Below the pieces are notes generated by a model. It searched no databases and was not told where the DNA came from. It saw nothing but the letters and a program-made list of their open reading frames with translations. DNA of 64,000 nucleotides from Anaerolineae bacterium. GTDB taxonomy: Bacteria; Chloroflexota; Anaerolineae; Aggregatilineales; Aggregatilineaceae. Position 1 is the stretch's first letter, and each line of letters begins with the position of its first letter. The DNA lies in contig JAOSJP010000038.1 in the NCBI GenBank assembly GCA_027494015.1, forward strand, positions 129,387 to 193,386. The letters are read 5' to 3'. Shown here piece after piece: positions 28,143 to 37,162 of this stretch. Position numbers and translations under genes: made by a program.

Positions 28143-28952
28143 GTGCAGTTGTTCCGCAAGGTGCTGCTGCCCATTGACGCGCCGCGCGTGCTGCTGATCA
28201 CCGGCGGATCGTCGGGCATTGGCCGGGCGGCGGCTCTGCTCTTTGCTGCCCTGGGCGACCGCGTGACCGTCACCGGCCGCCGCGCGGATCGCCTGGAGAT
28301 GCTGCGCCGCGAGGCCGAGGAGCGCGACTTGCCAGGGGTGATCCTGCCCGTCACCGCCGACGTGACCGACGCAGAGGCCATGCGCCGCGCCGCCGCCCTG
28401 ACGGTGGCCGAGTTCAACCGGCTCGATGTGCTGGTCGCCAACGCCGGAATCGGGCATCGCGGCACGCTGGTCGAGGCGGCGTGGGCGGACATCGAGGCGG
28501 TGCTGCGCACCAACATTGACGGCGTGATCCACAGTGTGCGCGCCGCCGTGCCGGCCATGCGCGCCAGCGGCGGCGGGCACATCGTGATCGTCTCGTCGGT
28601 GCTGGGGCCGCTGCCGGGGCCTTACGTCAGCGTCTACAGCGCCAGCAAAGCCGCCGTAGACGCGCTGGGGCGCGCGCTGCGCGCTGAGCTGCGCGCCGAC
28701 CGGATTCACGTCTCGGTGCTGTGGGTGGGGCAGACGGACACGGAGTTCGCCGAGCGGCGGCTTGGGCAGCCGGGGCGCGTCGCCCCCAGGTGGTCACCGA
28801 TGACGCCGGAGCAGGTCGCCGGGGGCATCGCCCGCGCGCTGGAGCGCAAGCCGCGCACCATGACTCTGCGCTGGCGCGACAGCGCCCTGCTGTGGGCCGG
28901 ACGGCACTTCCCGGCGCTGGCCGAGCGCCTCCTGGCGCGTATTTACGGCTAA
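28143..28952 (+). CDS. Short-chain dehydrogenase/reductase (SDR)
   Basis: A 269-residue classical SDR: cofactor motif TGGSSGIG (residues 20-27), NAG (100-102), catalytic Asn124, Ser151/152, and Tyr165 with Lys169 in YSASK. RADR after beta2 suggests NADP preference. It oxidises or reduces an unknown alcohol or ketone. Start GTG 28143 is chosen since the fold begins directly and AAAGG lies upstream; the frame extends into the previous gene otherwise. It lies 31 bases downstream of the propeller gene, perhaps cotranscribed. Confidence 0.9.
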   Translation: MQLFRKVLLPIDAPRVLLITGGSSGIGRAAALLFAALGDRVTVTGRRADRLEMLRREAEERDLPGVILPVTADVTDAEAMRRAAALTVAEFNRLDVLVANAGIGHRGTLVEAAWADIEAVLRTNIDGVIHSVRAAVPAMRASGGGHIVIVSSVLGPLPGPYVSVYSASKAAVDALGRALRAELRADRIHVSVLWVGQTDTEFAERRLGQPGRVAPRWSPMTPEQVAGGIARALERKPRTMTLRWRDSALLWAGRHFPALAERLLARIYG

Positions 28953-28999
28953 CGCACCGGGGCGCTGCTACAATCTGGCAGACACCAGGAGAATCGTGC

Positions 29000-29875
29000 A
29001 TGAATGCTTACACCCTGCCCGCCGCGACGCACATTGCCTACGCCCATCTGCGCGTGGCCGACCGTGAGCGCGCGCTGGCGTTCTACCGCGATACGCTGGG
29101 GCTGCGCGTAATCAGCACCGGCGGCTCAAGCACGGCGCTCTCGGCGACTGGCGCGCAGCCCGCGCTGGTCGTGCTGGAGGCGCATCCCGGCGCGCGGCCC
29201 AAGCCGCCGCGCACGACCGGGCTGTATCACGTGGCGATCCGCCTGCCGGATCGCCCGGCGCTGGCGCGCACCCTGCGGCGGCTGGTTGAGCGGGAGTGGC
29301 CGTTGCAGGGAGCAGCGGATCACGGCGTCAGCGAGGCGCTCTACCTGGGCGATCCCGACGGCAACGGGTTGGAGCTGTACACGGATCGCCCGCGCGACGA
29401 GTGGCCCTGGCAGGATGGACAGGTCGCGATGGTCAGCGAGCCGCTCGACGTGCGCGCCCTGCTCAGCCTGGCCCGCGAGTCGCCGGAGGCGATTGACCCC
29501 CGGACGGACATCGGCCATATACACTTGCAGGTATCCGACCTGGCGCGCGCGGAGGCGTTCTACTGCGCGTTACTGGGGTTCGAGGTCACGCAGCGCACCT
29601 ATCCGGGCGCGCTGTTCGTGGCGGCGGGCGGCTATCACCACCACCTGGGGCTGAACATCTGGGCCGGGCACGGCGCGCCCTCGCCGCCGCCGGACGCTGT
29701 TGGGCTGGTGGCCTTCGGCGTGCGCCTGCCGGATGCGGCGGTGTGGCAGGCGTTGGTGGCGCGGCTGGAAGGCGCGGGAGCAACGCTCGACGCTCACGGC
29801 GACGATGGCGGCACGCGCCGCGCCCTGCTGCGCGATCCGGACGGCACGGGGGTCATGCTGCTGGCTCCGCTGTAA
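29000..29875 (+). CDS. Two-domain VOC protein, catechol 2,3-dioxygenase-like
   Basis: A 291-residue protein with two VOC modules: THIAYAHLRVADRERALAFY... and GHIHLQVSDLARAEAFYCALLG.... The first ends in GDPDGNGLELYTDRP and the second in RDPDGTGVMLLAPL. Length, spacing and the second-module His (GHIHLQV) fit extradiol dioxygenase (CatE-type) proteins that cleave catechols with Fe(II). The last module lacks the usual terminal Glu (GVMLL instead of xxxEL), which weakens the enzyme call. AGGAGA precedes ATG 29000, 47 bases after the SDR. Confidence 0.82.
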   Translation: MNAYTLPAATHIAYAHLRVADRERALAFYRDTLGLRVISTGGSSTALSATGAQPALVVLEAHPGARPKPPRTTGLYHVAIRLPDRPALARTLRRLVEREWPLQGAADHGVSEALYLGDPDGNGLELYTDRPRDEWPWQDGQVAMVSEPLDVRALLSLARESPEAIDPRTDIGHIHLQVSDLARAEAFYCALLGFEVTQRTYPGALFVAAGGYHHHLGLNIWAGHGAPSPPPDAVGLVAFGVRLPDAAVWQALVARLEGAGATLDAHGDDGGTRRALLRDPDGTGVMLLAPL

Positions 29876-29893
29876 CGGCTCTCGCCCGCCGTC

Positions 29894-32800
29894 TCACTCT
29901 ACGACGACGTTCTCCGCGCCGAGCATGTTGGCGGCGAAGGTCAGAATGTCCTCGTTGATGCGGATCAGGTTGTTCGGGAACTCCAGACACGCTCGCCGGC
30001 CCTCCCCCTCCAGGATGAAGCGGAACCGATCCCGGCCCGGATACTGCGTCAGGAAGCCGTGCAGCCGGCGCAGCTTGCGGCGGTCGGCAGTCGAGTCGCC
30101 GGAGCGGGCGATGGTCAGGGTCAGCAGGCGGCTGGCGGCGGGCGCGGTGTCGCGCGGTGGCTCGGCGGGCGACTGACGCCGCGCGGGGATGGGCGGCAGG
30201 GCGTCGGGGTCGGCGGGCGTCACCGGCAGTTGCACGGGGGCGGGCGGGCGCACGCGGCCCAGCTCGTCGAAGGCGGATTCGCGCCGCGATGCTTTCTCCT
30301 CGTCCGGCGGACGGACCTTTGTCGCAGGGCTGGCTGCCTCGTGAGAGCCATCGTAAGGCTCCGGCGACCAACCGCCCACCCATTCCTCCTCCAACCACCC
30401 CGGCATCTCGCGGTCGGTGAGCGACCCCGGGGGCGGCGGTGCGCTGTGCGCGGGGGAGGGGGGCGCGATCGGCGGCGTGTCCGGCGCGGTGGCCCCTGCC
30501 GACGCCGGAATGATCGGCTCGGTGACCGGCGTGGGTTGCTCGTCTTCGTGAGCGGCGACCATCTCGCCGGTCTCCTCGTCGAAGGGGCCGTTGTCTTCGC
30601 CATCCGCGTCTTCGTCCAGGGCCGCCGGGCCTTCGTCGGCAATCCACGACAGGCGCAGGTCGTCCAGGCTGGGCGGGCGCTCGACGGCGGCGATCACGTC
30701 GAAGTTCTGCGTCACCGAATCTGCGATGACCTGCATGTCGCCGCGCGAGGCATCGGCCTTGCCCTTGACGACCAGCACGACATCCTCGTCCACGATGCCC
30801 TGATATTGCGCCCAGGTGCGCGGGAACAGGACCGCGCTGATTGTGCCGGTGATGTCCTCGATGGTCAGGACGGCCATCGCGTCGCCACGCTTGGTGAAGA
30901 AGGTGCGCAGATTAGTCACCAGCCCGGCGATGGTCACCGCCAGGCCATTGGCTGCTTCGCCCGCGTCGGTCAGCTCGGCGCTGGTGTGGGTGATGACCTG
31001 CTGAAGCTGGGCCATGACCGACTGGAGCGGGTGATCGGTCACATAGAGACCGACCAGCTCGCGCTCCCAGTTGAGCATCTCGCGCCTGGAGATCGGCTCG
31101 ACATCGTGCAGGCTGGCCAGAATGCTCTCCTGCGCGCCGAAGCTGACGCCCGTTTGCGCCCCGAAGAGGCTCATCTGCCCGGCGTCTTTGGCTTTGTGGT
31201 GGTCGGCGGAGAAGCTGACGATGCGATCCAGCGCAGCCAACAGGGTGGGCCGGCTGGCGAACTCGTCCAACGCGCCGACCTTGATCAGCGAGTCCAGCGC
31301 GCGCTTGTTGACGATGCGCGCGTCTACGCGGCGGAAGAAGTCGTCCAGGTCGCGGAAAGGGCCGCCCTCGGCGCGGGCGCTGAGGATGTGCTCCAGCGGC
31401 CCGACGCCCACGTTCTTGATCGCGCCCAGCCCAAAGCGGATGGCGCGCGTCCCGTCTGGCTGCGTCTCGATGCTGAAGTCCAGCTCGCTGCTGTTGACGG
31501 TGGGCGGCAGCACGGCGATGCCCATGCGGTGGCAGTCGGCGGCGAAGAGGCCGACCTTGCCGGAGTCGTCGCGGTGCACGCTCATCAGCGCGGCCATGTA
31601 CTCGTGTGGGTAGTGGCACTTGAGGAAGGCCGTCTGGCAGGTGAGCACGGCGTAATCGGCGGCGTGCGAGTTGTGCACGAGGATGTCATTGGCGACGAAG
31701 TTGTGCGTATCCGGCACGGTGAGGTCGTATGTCTGCGCTTCGCCCGCGTACTCGATGGTGGTGATCTTGTCCCAATACACGTCACTGGCGGCGAGGGCCA
31801 CATCGCTGCCAGCAGGCGCTTCTGTTCCGGCCATCCGTAGGGGCGTATTGCAATACACCCCTGATGAGATTTGACGATCATGATCGGCAACCGGCCCGTA
31901 GGGGAGGGTTTGCAAACCCTCCCCTACAAGACGCCCGGCGTGCGTTACCCGTGTTGAATGTCCAAACCCATCAGGGCGCAGCAGAGCAGCGCCCCTACCT
32001 GATTGGCGCAGCGGAGATTCGCCAACGGTCTTCCAATCTTGATGCGGAACAGCACACACTGTCTGCGACTCCTGCTCAAGATCGAAGCGCACTCCCTCTG
32101 TCGGTTGGCTGAGGCAGGTGGTGGTGTACACGCTTTCCGCGCGCTGGAGGCGACAGAGGACGCCCAACCGCAGCCATAGATGCTGGAGTTGCTGTGCCAG
32201 GCGATGCGAAGCTGTTGCCAGTTGGCCGTCGCTTGCTTTATGTTCCCACAGCCGCGCGAGCAGGTGCTTAATGCAGGAGTTCGCCAGCCCGAAAACCTCG
32301 CCGGGCAGGGCGGTCGTCGGACAGTCCAGCATCAGCGAATCAGCCAGGGCGTTGATCGTCTGCGCCGGCCATTCGTCCCGACCCTCGACCGGAATGCGGC
32401 GGGGAACGGCGATGGCGTCGCCGGTGCTCAACTCGCCCAGCAGCCGCCAGCCGTCGAACGTGTAGAAGGGGTGGTTGGCGGTCGCTGTGATCTGGCGTCC
32501 AAGCTGGGTCGTCAGGCGGTAGACCGGTTTGACGCCGTTCGCCATCACCTGCGTGACCGGGCCGGGGCGAAGCGCAAGCCGATCCAGGTCGCAGGTGAGC
32601 GTATGCTCGACTGTTGCGGTACCCCGAGCCAGATCGCCCACGCGCACTAGCCGCCCACTCGCCGCGTCCACGATCTCGGTCTCGCCTACGACACACTTGT
32701 TAAAGCCATAGCGCGCGAAGAACTCGATGTCGTCGAAGATGGCGTTGGCCGTGTCGGGGTCTACGCCGTGCTGCGGGCCGCGCTCGATGAAAGTGGTGCG

Positions 32801-35011
32801 GTGCTGGAGCAGGTCTTCCTTTTTCTTCTTGGACACGGCGCGGCGCATCAGGTCGGCTTCGCCCAGCGAGTAGCCGAAAAGCTCGGCGCCGATCTGCATG
32901 ATCTGCTCCTGATAGACAATGATGCCGTAGGTCTCTTCCAGGATGGGCTTGAGCTTCTCGTGCTTGTACTCGATGGCCTCGCTGTCGTGCAGGCGACGGT
33001 TGTAGGTGGGAATGTACTCTATCGGGCCGGGGCGGTAGAGCGCGATGCCGGCGACGATGTGCTCGAACTTCTGCGGGCGCATGTCGGTCAACATGCGCCG
33101 CATCCCCTGCGACTCCAGTTGGAAGACGCCGATCGTCTCGCCACGTCCCAGCATCTCGAACATCTCGGCAATCTGGCGCGAAGTCTCCGGGTCGTCGGGA
33201 TCGGGGCGGTAGGGGATGTTCGACAGATCGTAGTGGATGCCGTGATACTGCTCGATCATCTCGCACGCCCGGCGCATGATGGTCAGCGTGGACAGGCCGA
33301 GGAAGTCCACCTTGAGCAGCCCGATGGACTCGCAGGTTTCCATCGGGAACTGGGTGACCATCTTCACCGGCGCATCTTCCGCTGAGCCTTTGGTGGGGCG
33401 GTGCAGGGGGATGTATTCGACCAGCGGCTTGTCGGCGACGATGACGCCGGCGGCGTGCGTGCTGGCGTGCCGCGTCACGCCCTCAAGCTGGCGGGCCGTG
33501 TCAATCAGCTTGCGCGCCGTCTTGTCAGTCTCGTAGGTGGTTTTCAGGTCGGGCAGCGCTTTTTCCGGGTCGTCGCCCAGCGCGTCCTTGAACTTGATCG
33601 GCTTGCCCGCGCCGGGGATCAGGCGGGCGATGCGATCCACTTCGGTCGAGGGCAGATCGAGCACGCGCCCCACGTCGCGGATGGCCGCCTTGCTGCCCAG
33701 CGTCCCGAAGGTGATGATGGCCGCAACCTTGTCTTCGCCGTACTTCTGCGCGCAGTACTGGATCATCTCGGCGCGGCGATCTTCGGGGTAGTCCAGGTCA
33801 ATGTCGGGCATGGAGACGCGGCCCGGATTGAGGAAACGCTCGAAGAGCAGGCCGTTGGTCAGCGGGTCAATGTTGGTGATGCCCAGGCAGTAGGCGGCCA
33901 CACTGCCCGCGCCGGAGCCGCGCACGTTCCACCAGATGTCGGCGTGGCGGGCGAACTCGCACAGATCCCACACGATCAGGAAGTAGGTGTCGAAGCCCAT
34001 CTCGTGGACCATGCGCAGCTCGTAATCCAGCCGCGCGCGGACCACGGGGTCGCTGGCCCGCGCGCCGTAGCGCCAGCCCAGGCCGCGCTCGCACAGATAG
34101 CGCAGATAGGTCTCGGCGGTATGCCCCGCCGGCACGGGGAAAAGGGGCAGGTGATAACCGTCCGAGTCCAACTGGACGTCGCACATTTCGGCGATGCGCA
34201 GCGTGTTGGTCAGCGACTCCGGTATCTCGCCGAACAACCGCCACATCTCCTGAGCGGTGCGCAGGTGAAAGGTCTGACTCTCGAAGCGCAGCCGGTTTTG
34301 CTCGGCTTTGACGTTGCCCGTCTGGATGCACAGCAGGGTGTCGTGCGCGTCGTAATCCTCTTCGAGCACGTAGTGCACGTCGTTGGTGGCGACGAGCGGG
34401 ACTTTGCCATAGCCCTGCCGCTCCAACAGCCAGCGGTTGAGGACGTGCAACTGCTCGATATGGTGGTGCTGCAGCTCCAGGAAGAAGTTCTCGCGCCCGA
34501 AGACATCCTGGTACCAGCCGATGCGCTCCAGGGCCTCGGCCTCGCGGCCCTGCTCGACCAGGCGCGGAATCTCGGCGGCCAGGCAGCCGGAGGTGGCGAT
34601 CAGCCCCTCGGCGTGCTGGGCCAGCAGGTCGTGATCCACGCGCGGGCGGTAGTAGTAGCCTTCAAGCTGCGCCGCCGAGGCCAGCCGCAGCAGGTTCCTG
34701 TATCCGGCCTGATCGCGTGCCAGCAGCAGCAGGTGATGGGGCTTGCTGTCCAGCTCGTTGTCGCGGTCGAAGCGGGTGCGGCCCCAGGGAGTGAGGTACG
34801 CTTCCATGCCGATGATCGGCCTGACGCCCTCGGCGCGGCACGCCCGGTAGAAGTCAATCACGCCGAACATCGTCCCGTGATCGGTGATGGCCAGGGCGGG
34901 CATGTCCAGTTCTCTGGCCCGCCCTGCCAGCCGGTTGATCTGGCTCAGGCCGTCGAGCAGGCTGAACTCCGTATGGACGTGCAGATGGACGAAATTGGGC
35001 GCGTCCGGCAT
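29894..35011 (-). CDS. dnaE: DNA polymerase III alpha subunit, intein-containing
   Basis: A 1705-codon precursor. Residues 1-210 form the PHP domain (HLHVHTEFSLLDG). The palm motif PDIDLDYPEDRR carries catalytic Asp403 and Asp405. Fingers follow up to GFNK at 769-772. Residues 773-1114 are an intein, and the polymerase resumes at Ser1115 (SHAADYAVLT). The OB domain is about 1355-1450, then a 170-residue Pro/Glu-rich linker (about 1460-1628), then a short C-terminal domain. The host protein after splicing would be 1363 residues, longer than usual mainly through that linker. It is the replicative polymerase. A TATAAT box on the minus strand at 35069-35074 may be its -10. Confidence 0.95.
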   Translation of the reverse strand: MPDAPNFVHLHVHTEFSLLDGLSQINRLAGRARELDMPALAITDHGTMFGVIDFYRACRAEGVRPIIGMEAYLTPWGRTRFDRDNELDSKPHHLLLLARDQAGYRNLLRLASAAQLEGYYYRPRVDHDLLAQHAEGLIATSGCLAAEIPRLVEQGREAEALERIGWYQDVFGRENFFLELQHHHIEQLHVLNRWLLERQGYGKVPLVATNDVHYVLEEDYDAHDTLLCIQTGNVKAEQNRLRFESQTFHLRTAQEMWRLFGEIPESLTNTLRIAEMCDVQLDSDGYHLPLFPVPAGHTAETYLRYLCERGLGWRYGARASDPVVRARLDYELRMVHEMGFDTYFLIVWDLCEFARHADIWWNVRGSGAGSVAAYCLGITNIDPLTNGLLFERFLNPGRVSMPDIDLDYPEDRRAEMIQYCAQKYGEDKVAAIITFGTLGSKAAIRDVGRVLDLPSTEVDRIARLIPGAGKPIKFKDALGDDPEKALPDLKTTYETDKTARKLIDTARQLEGVTRHASTHAAGVIVADKPLVEYIPLHRPTKGSAEDAPVKMVTQFPMETCESIGLLKVDFLGLSTLTIMRRACEMIEQYHGIHYDLSNIPYRPDPDDPETSRQIAEMFEMLGRGETIGVFQLESQGMRRMLTDMRPQKFEHIVAGIALYRPGPIEYIPTYNRRLHDSEAIEYKHEKLKPILEETYGIIVYQEQIMQIGAELFGYSLGEADLMRRAVSKKKKEDLLQHRTTFIERGPQHGVDPDTANAIFDDIEFFARYGFNKCVVGETEIVDAASGRLVRVGDLARGTATVEHTLTCDLDRLALRPGPVTQVMANGVKPVYRLTTQLGRQITATANHPFYTFDGWRLLGELSTGDAIAVPRRIPVEGRDEWPAQTINALADSLMLDCPTTALPGEVFGLANSCIKHLLARLWEHKASDGQLATASHRLAQQLQHLWLRLGVLCRLQRAESVYTTTCLSQPTEGVRFDLEQESQTVCAVPHQDWKTVGESPLRQSGRGAALLRPDGFGHSTRVTHAGRLVGEGLQTLPYGPVADHDRQISSGVYCNTPLRMAGTEAPAGSDVALAASDVYWDKITTIEYAGEAQTYDLTVPDTHNFVANDILVHNSHAADYAVLTCQTAFLKCHYPHEYMAALMSVHRDDSGKVGLFAADCHRMGIAVLPPTVNSSELDFSIETQPDGTRAIRFGLGAIKNVGVGPLEHILSARAEGGPFRDLDDFFRRVDARIVNKRALDSLIKVGALDEFASRPTLLAALDRIVSFSADHHKAKDAGQMSLFGAQTGVSFGAQESILASLHDVEPISRREMLNWERELVGLYVTDHPLQSVMAQLQQVITHTSAELTDAGEAANGLAVTIAGLVTNLRTFFTKRGDAMAVLTIEDITGTISAVLFPRTWAQYQGIVDEDVVLVVKGKADASRGDMQVIADSVTQNFDVIAAVERPPSLDDLRLSWIADEGPAALDEDADGEDNGPFDEETGEMVAAHEDEQPTPVTEPIIPASAGATAPDTPPIAPPSPAHSAPPPPGSLTDREMPGWLEEEWVGGWSPEPYDGSHEAASPATKVRPPDEEKASRRESAFDELGRVRPPAPVQLPVTPADPDALPPIPARRQSPAEPPRDTAPAASRLLTLTIARSGDSTADRRKLRRLHGFLTQYPGRDRFRFILEGEGRRACLEFPNNLIRINEDILTFAANMLGAENVVVE
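31835..31863. repeat. Short palindrome CCGTAGGGGCGTATTG... inside the intein
   Basis: Copy of the 15675 palindrome, here inside coding sequence and translated as part of the intein. It touches the TIR element that follows. Confidence 0.75.
31862..31972 (+). mobile_element. 111-bp TIR element inserted in frame in the intein
   Basis: Starts TGATGAGATTTGAC and ends with an inverted, diverged GTCCAAACCCATCA. It contains GATCATGATCGG, the palindrome GTAGGGGAGGGTTTGC/AAACCCTCCCCTAC and GACGCCC. The element at 43475-43587 is the same in inverse orientation (113 bp) with only scattered differences. The 111 bases equal 37 codons, so the reading frame stays open. The bases just beyond (31969-32002) form GGGCGCAGCAGAGCAGCGCCC, another repeat block. 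Confidence 0.85.
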
Positions 35012-35106
35012 GGTGCGTGATCCCCGTTCCTCGCGTGGCGGTCGGGCAAAGTGATGAGCTGCGGGGTCATTATAACACCGCCATTCGGCGTCGGGCCTTA
35101 AATTTC

Positions 35107-35334
35107 TAGATCGTGTTATGCACTTTCAACCCCGACTCTCTGGTTCCTTTCTCCCCCAGCGGTTTGGGGCATCTCTTAGTTTGACCTCGCCCCCGTCTCG
35201 GCGCTGACGCGCCTCGACGCCCCCTCTCCATGCATGGAGAGGTGGAAAGGCCGAGCGCAGCGAGGCCAGGGGGTGAGGTCAACAGAGCGCCCCTTCCCCT
35301 TGTCGAGAGTGCCAGGTTCATAACATGCTCTAGA
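35107..35334. repeat. Composite palindromic element with CTAG-ended arms
   Basis: Ends CTAGATCGTGTTATGCAC and GGTTCATAACATGCTCTAG are inverted; the core is 35179-35283. It fills most of the gap between dnaE and the Nudix gene. Its right end is followed directly by TACAAT (35340-35345), a possible -10 for the Nudix gene with TTCATA from the element as -35. Confidence 0.8.
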
Positions 35335-35374
35335 TCGCGTACAATGAGATTGAAGATATTTGTGAGGACAGATC

Positions 35375-35891
35375 ATGAGCCAGACGCCGCCGCACTCGCC
35401 CGATTCTCCGCCGCGCATGACGCTGTGCGTGGGCGCGGTGGTGCGGCGCGAGGATGCCGTGCTCTTCGTCCGGCAGACGTATGGCGAGGGGCTGGCCGGC
35501 GTGTGGACGCTGCCCTGGGGATTCGTGCAGGGGATGCTGCCAGGTGGCGCACCAGACCCGCCGCACCTGGCGGCGCTGCGCGAGACGCTGGAAGAGGGCG
35601 GGGTGCGCGCAACGGTGGACGGGCTGCTGGGCGTGCAGAATCACAGCTAGTCTGGCTGGCGAGCCGCGCGTGTACCTGCTGTTCCTGTGCCAGCACGTCG
35701 CTGGCGAGCCTGCTCCCGACGGCGCGGAGACCGACCGCGCGGCGTACTTCTCGCTGGCCGACCTGGAGGCGCTGAACGAGCCGGTAGATGCCTTTTGCCT
35801 GTGGCTGGCCCGGCGCGTGCTGCGCGGAGACTATCATCTGATTCCGCTGGAGGCGGCCAACCCCTACGCCCCGCACGAGGCGTTCTTCTAG
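35375..35891 (+). pseudogene. Nudix hydrolase gene interrupted by a frameshift
   Basis: The first frame (35375-35650) encodes CVGAVVRREDAVLFVRQTYG, LPWGF and the second half of the Nudix box, RETLEEGG, then meets TAG after NHS. The rest of the domain continues in the next frame from about 35640: ASLAGEPRVYLLFLCQHV, YFSLADLEALNEP and a C-terminal PYAPHEAFF, ending at 35891. One base change around 35640-35650 would restore a 170-residue protein. The first Glu of the Nudix box is replaced (GFVQGML). Either a decayed gene or a sequencing error. The start at ATG 35375 has GAGGA upstream. Confidence 0.8.
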
Positions 35892-36178
35892 CGGCGCTGT
35901 CTCTCGCGCCGGCTGGAGGCGACGGTAGACTTCCGAAGTTTTTGGAAACTTCGGAAGCCTGAGTTCAGGCCGGGCAGCGCCCCTGTCTGGCGACTTCTTC
36001 ACACGCGAACGCACTCCTGACTTTCGCAATTGCAAAGTTTGATTATACTAACCATCAGACGCATAGTTGCCTGGGTGACAGCAGACCGGACAGGATGTCG
36101 GGCTTCCCCACCGCGCCGCTGCCCTTGCTGGCGGCTGATCGCTGATGGCTGACAGTTTGTTTCGAAGGAGAGTGACCC

Positions 36179-37087
36179 ATGTCTGCGCGAACACGCCGAG
36201 CATTTCGGATAGCGATTCTGGCTGGCTGGTTGATCGTGGCGCTGCTGATTGTTGCGCCGGCGCTGGCCCAGGGCGAAGAGAGCACTCCGCCGGTTGAAGG
36301 GGGAGCGCCCAGCTCTACGCCCGACGATCTGAGCGAGGCCGCTGCGCGCCTGGTGCCGCTGCTGGTGGGCGCAGCGCTGATCGAGCGCACGCTGGAGTTC
36401 ATCTTCGCCTGGTCGCAGCGCGCGGCGCTGGACGCCACCAGCTCCATGCGCGGCATTGCCACGCGCATCACCGGGCTGGTCAAGGTGGACTTCCGCCAGG
36501 CCTACAGGCAGCTTGACGAGCTGAGCGCTGCGCTGCTGCGCCGCCAGAGCGCTGGCGTGCACGCCGAATACGGCGATCCCACCTCTGAGGACCCCGCCGA
36601 CTGGCCGCTCCAACAGTTGGAAGAGCATCTCACCGCCGTTGAGAGTCTGCTGACCACCACCGAGACCAAGCTCAAGCAGATTCTGGACTCGCCGCTCTAC
36701 AAAGAGCGCAAGAAGATGGTTGCCGGGGTGCTGAGCATCATCATGGGCGTGCTGCTCGCCTTCGCCACCGGTCTGCGTCTGTTCGAGCCGCTGGACGTGC
36801 GGGTTACCGGCTGGTTCGAAGGGACGTTCAAGATCATTGACATTGTGCTGGCCGGCGTGCTGATGGGACTGGGCACCGACTGGGTGCACCAGGTGATCAG
36901 CGTGCTGACCAAAGGCCAGCGGGCACTGGGCCGCGCGGGGGAGAGCGTCAAGTTCGATCCCGAAGAGATCAAGAACCTGGCCGCCGAGGCCATTCAGGAA
37001 GAGTTCGACGCCCAGTGGCGGGCGCTGCGCGAGCATATGCAGGCGGAGATCGCTGCGTCGGTGCGCTCGGAGCTGGAACCGGGCTGA
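36179..37087 (+). CDS. Membrane protein of unknown function
   Basis: A 302-residue protein with a signal-like first helix (IAILAGWLIVALLIVAPALAQ), a second hydrophobic stretch near 57-78, a soluble helical middle (about 95-180, QLDELSAALLRR, LEEHLTAVESLL), and two membrane helices (KMVAGVLSIIMGVLLAFATGL and IIDIVLAGVLMGLGTDW). The tail is acidic and helical. No family was recognised. GAAGGAGAG precedes ATG 36179. Its TGA stop (37085-37087) is the only stop between it and the next gene, which is in the same frame. Confidence 0.75.
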   Translation: MSARTRRAFRIAILAGWLIVALLIVAPALAQGEESTPPVEGGAPSSTPDDLSEAAARLVPLLVGAALIERTLEFIFAWSQRAALDATSSMRGIATRITGLVKVDFRQAYRQLDELSAALLRRQSAGVHAEYGDPTSEDPADWPLQQLEEHLTAVESLLTTTETKLKQILDSPLYKERKKMVAGVLSIIMGVLLAFATGLRLFEPLDVRVTGWFEGTFKIIDIVLAGVLMGLGTDWVHQVISVLTKGQRALGRAGESVKFDPEEIKNLAAEAIQEEFDAQWRALREHMQAEIAASVRSELEPG

Positions 37088-37162
37088 AGGGGGACGCCGC
37101 AGGCGGCGCTCCCATCTGAAACAGCGAGCGCGGTCCCGCTGCTGCGGGCGAGCGTCCCGCGC

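Larger units (their letters stand above)
31670..32695 (-). mobile_element. DnaE intein (342 residues) with degenerate homing endonuclease
   Basis: The intein starts at Cys (CVVGETEIVDAASG, block A). Block B is TATANHPFYTFDGW, block F is AQTYDLTVPDTHNFVAND, and it ends ILVHN before Ser+1, so all splicing residues (Cys1, block-B His, terminal His-Asn, Ser+1) are present. The middle keeps a decayed piece of a LAGLIDADG-type endonuclease (LLARLWEHKASDG, then HLWLRLGVLCRL) but no intact pair of motifs. It interrupts the conserved FNK/SHAADYA stretch, three residues after the site of the cyanobacterial split DnaE intein. Splicing is probably active; homing is probably lost. Confidence 0.9.
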
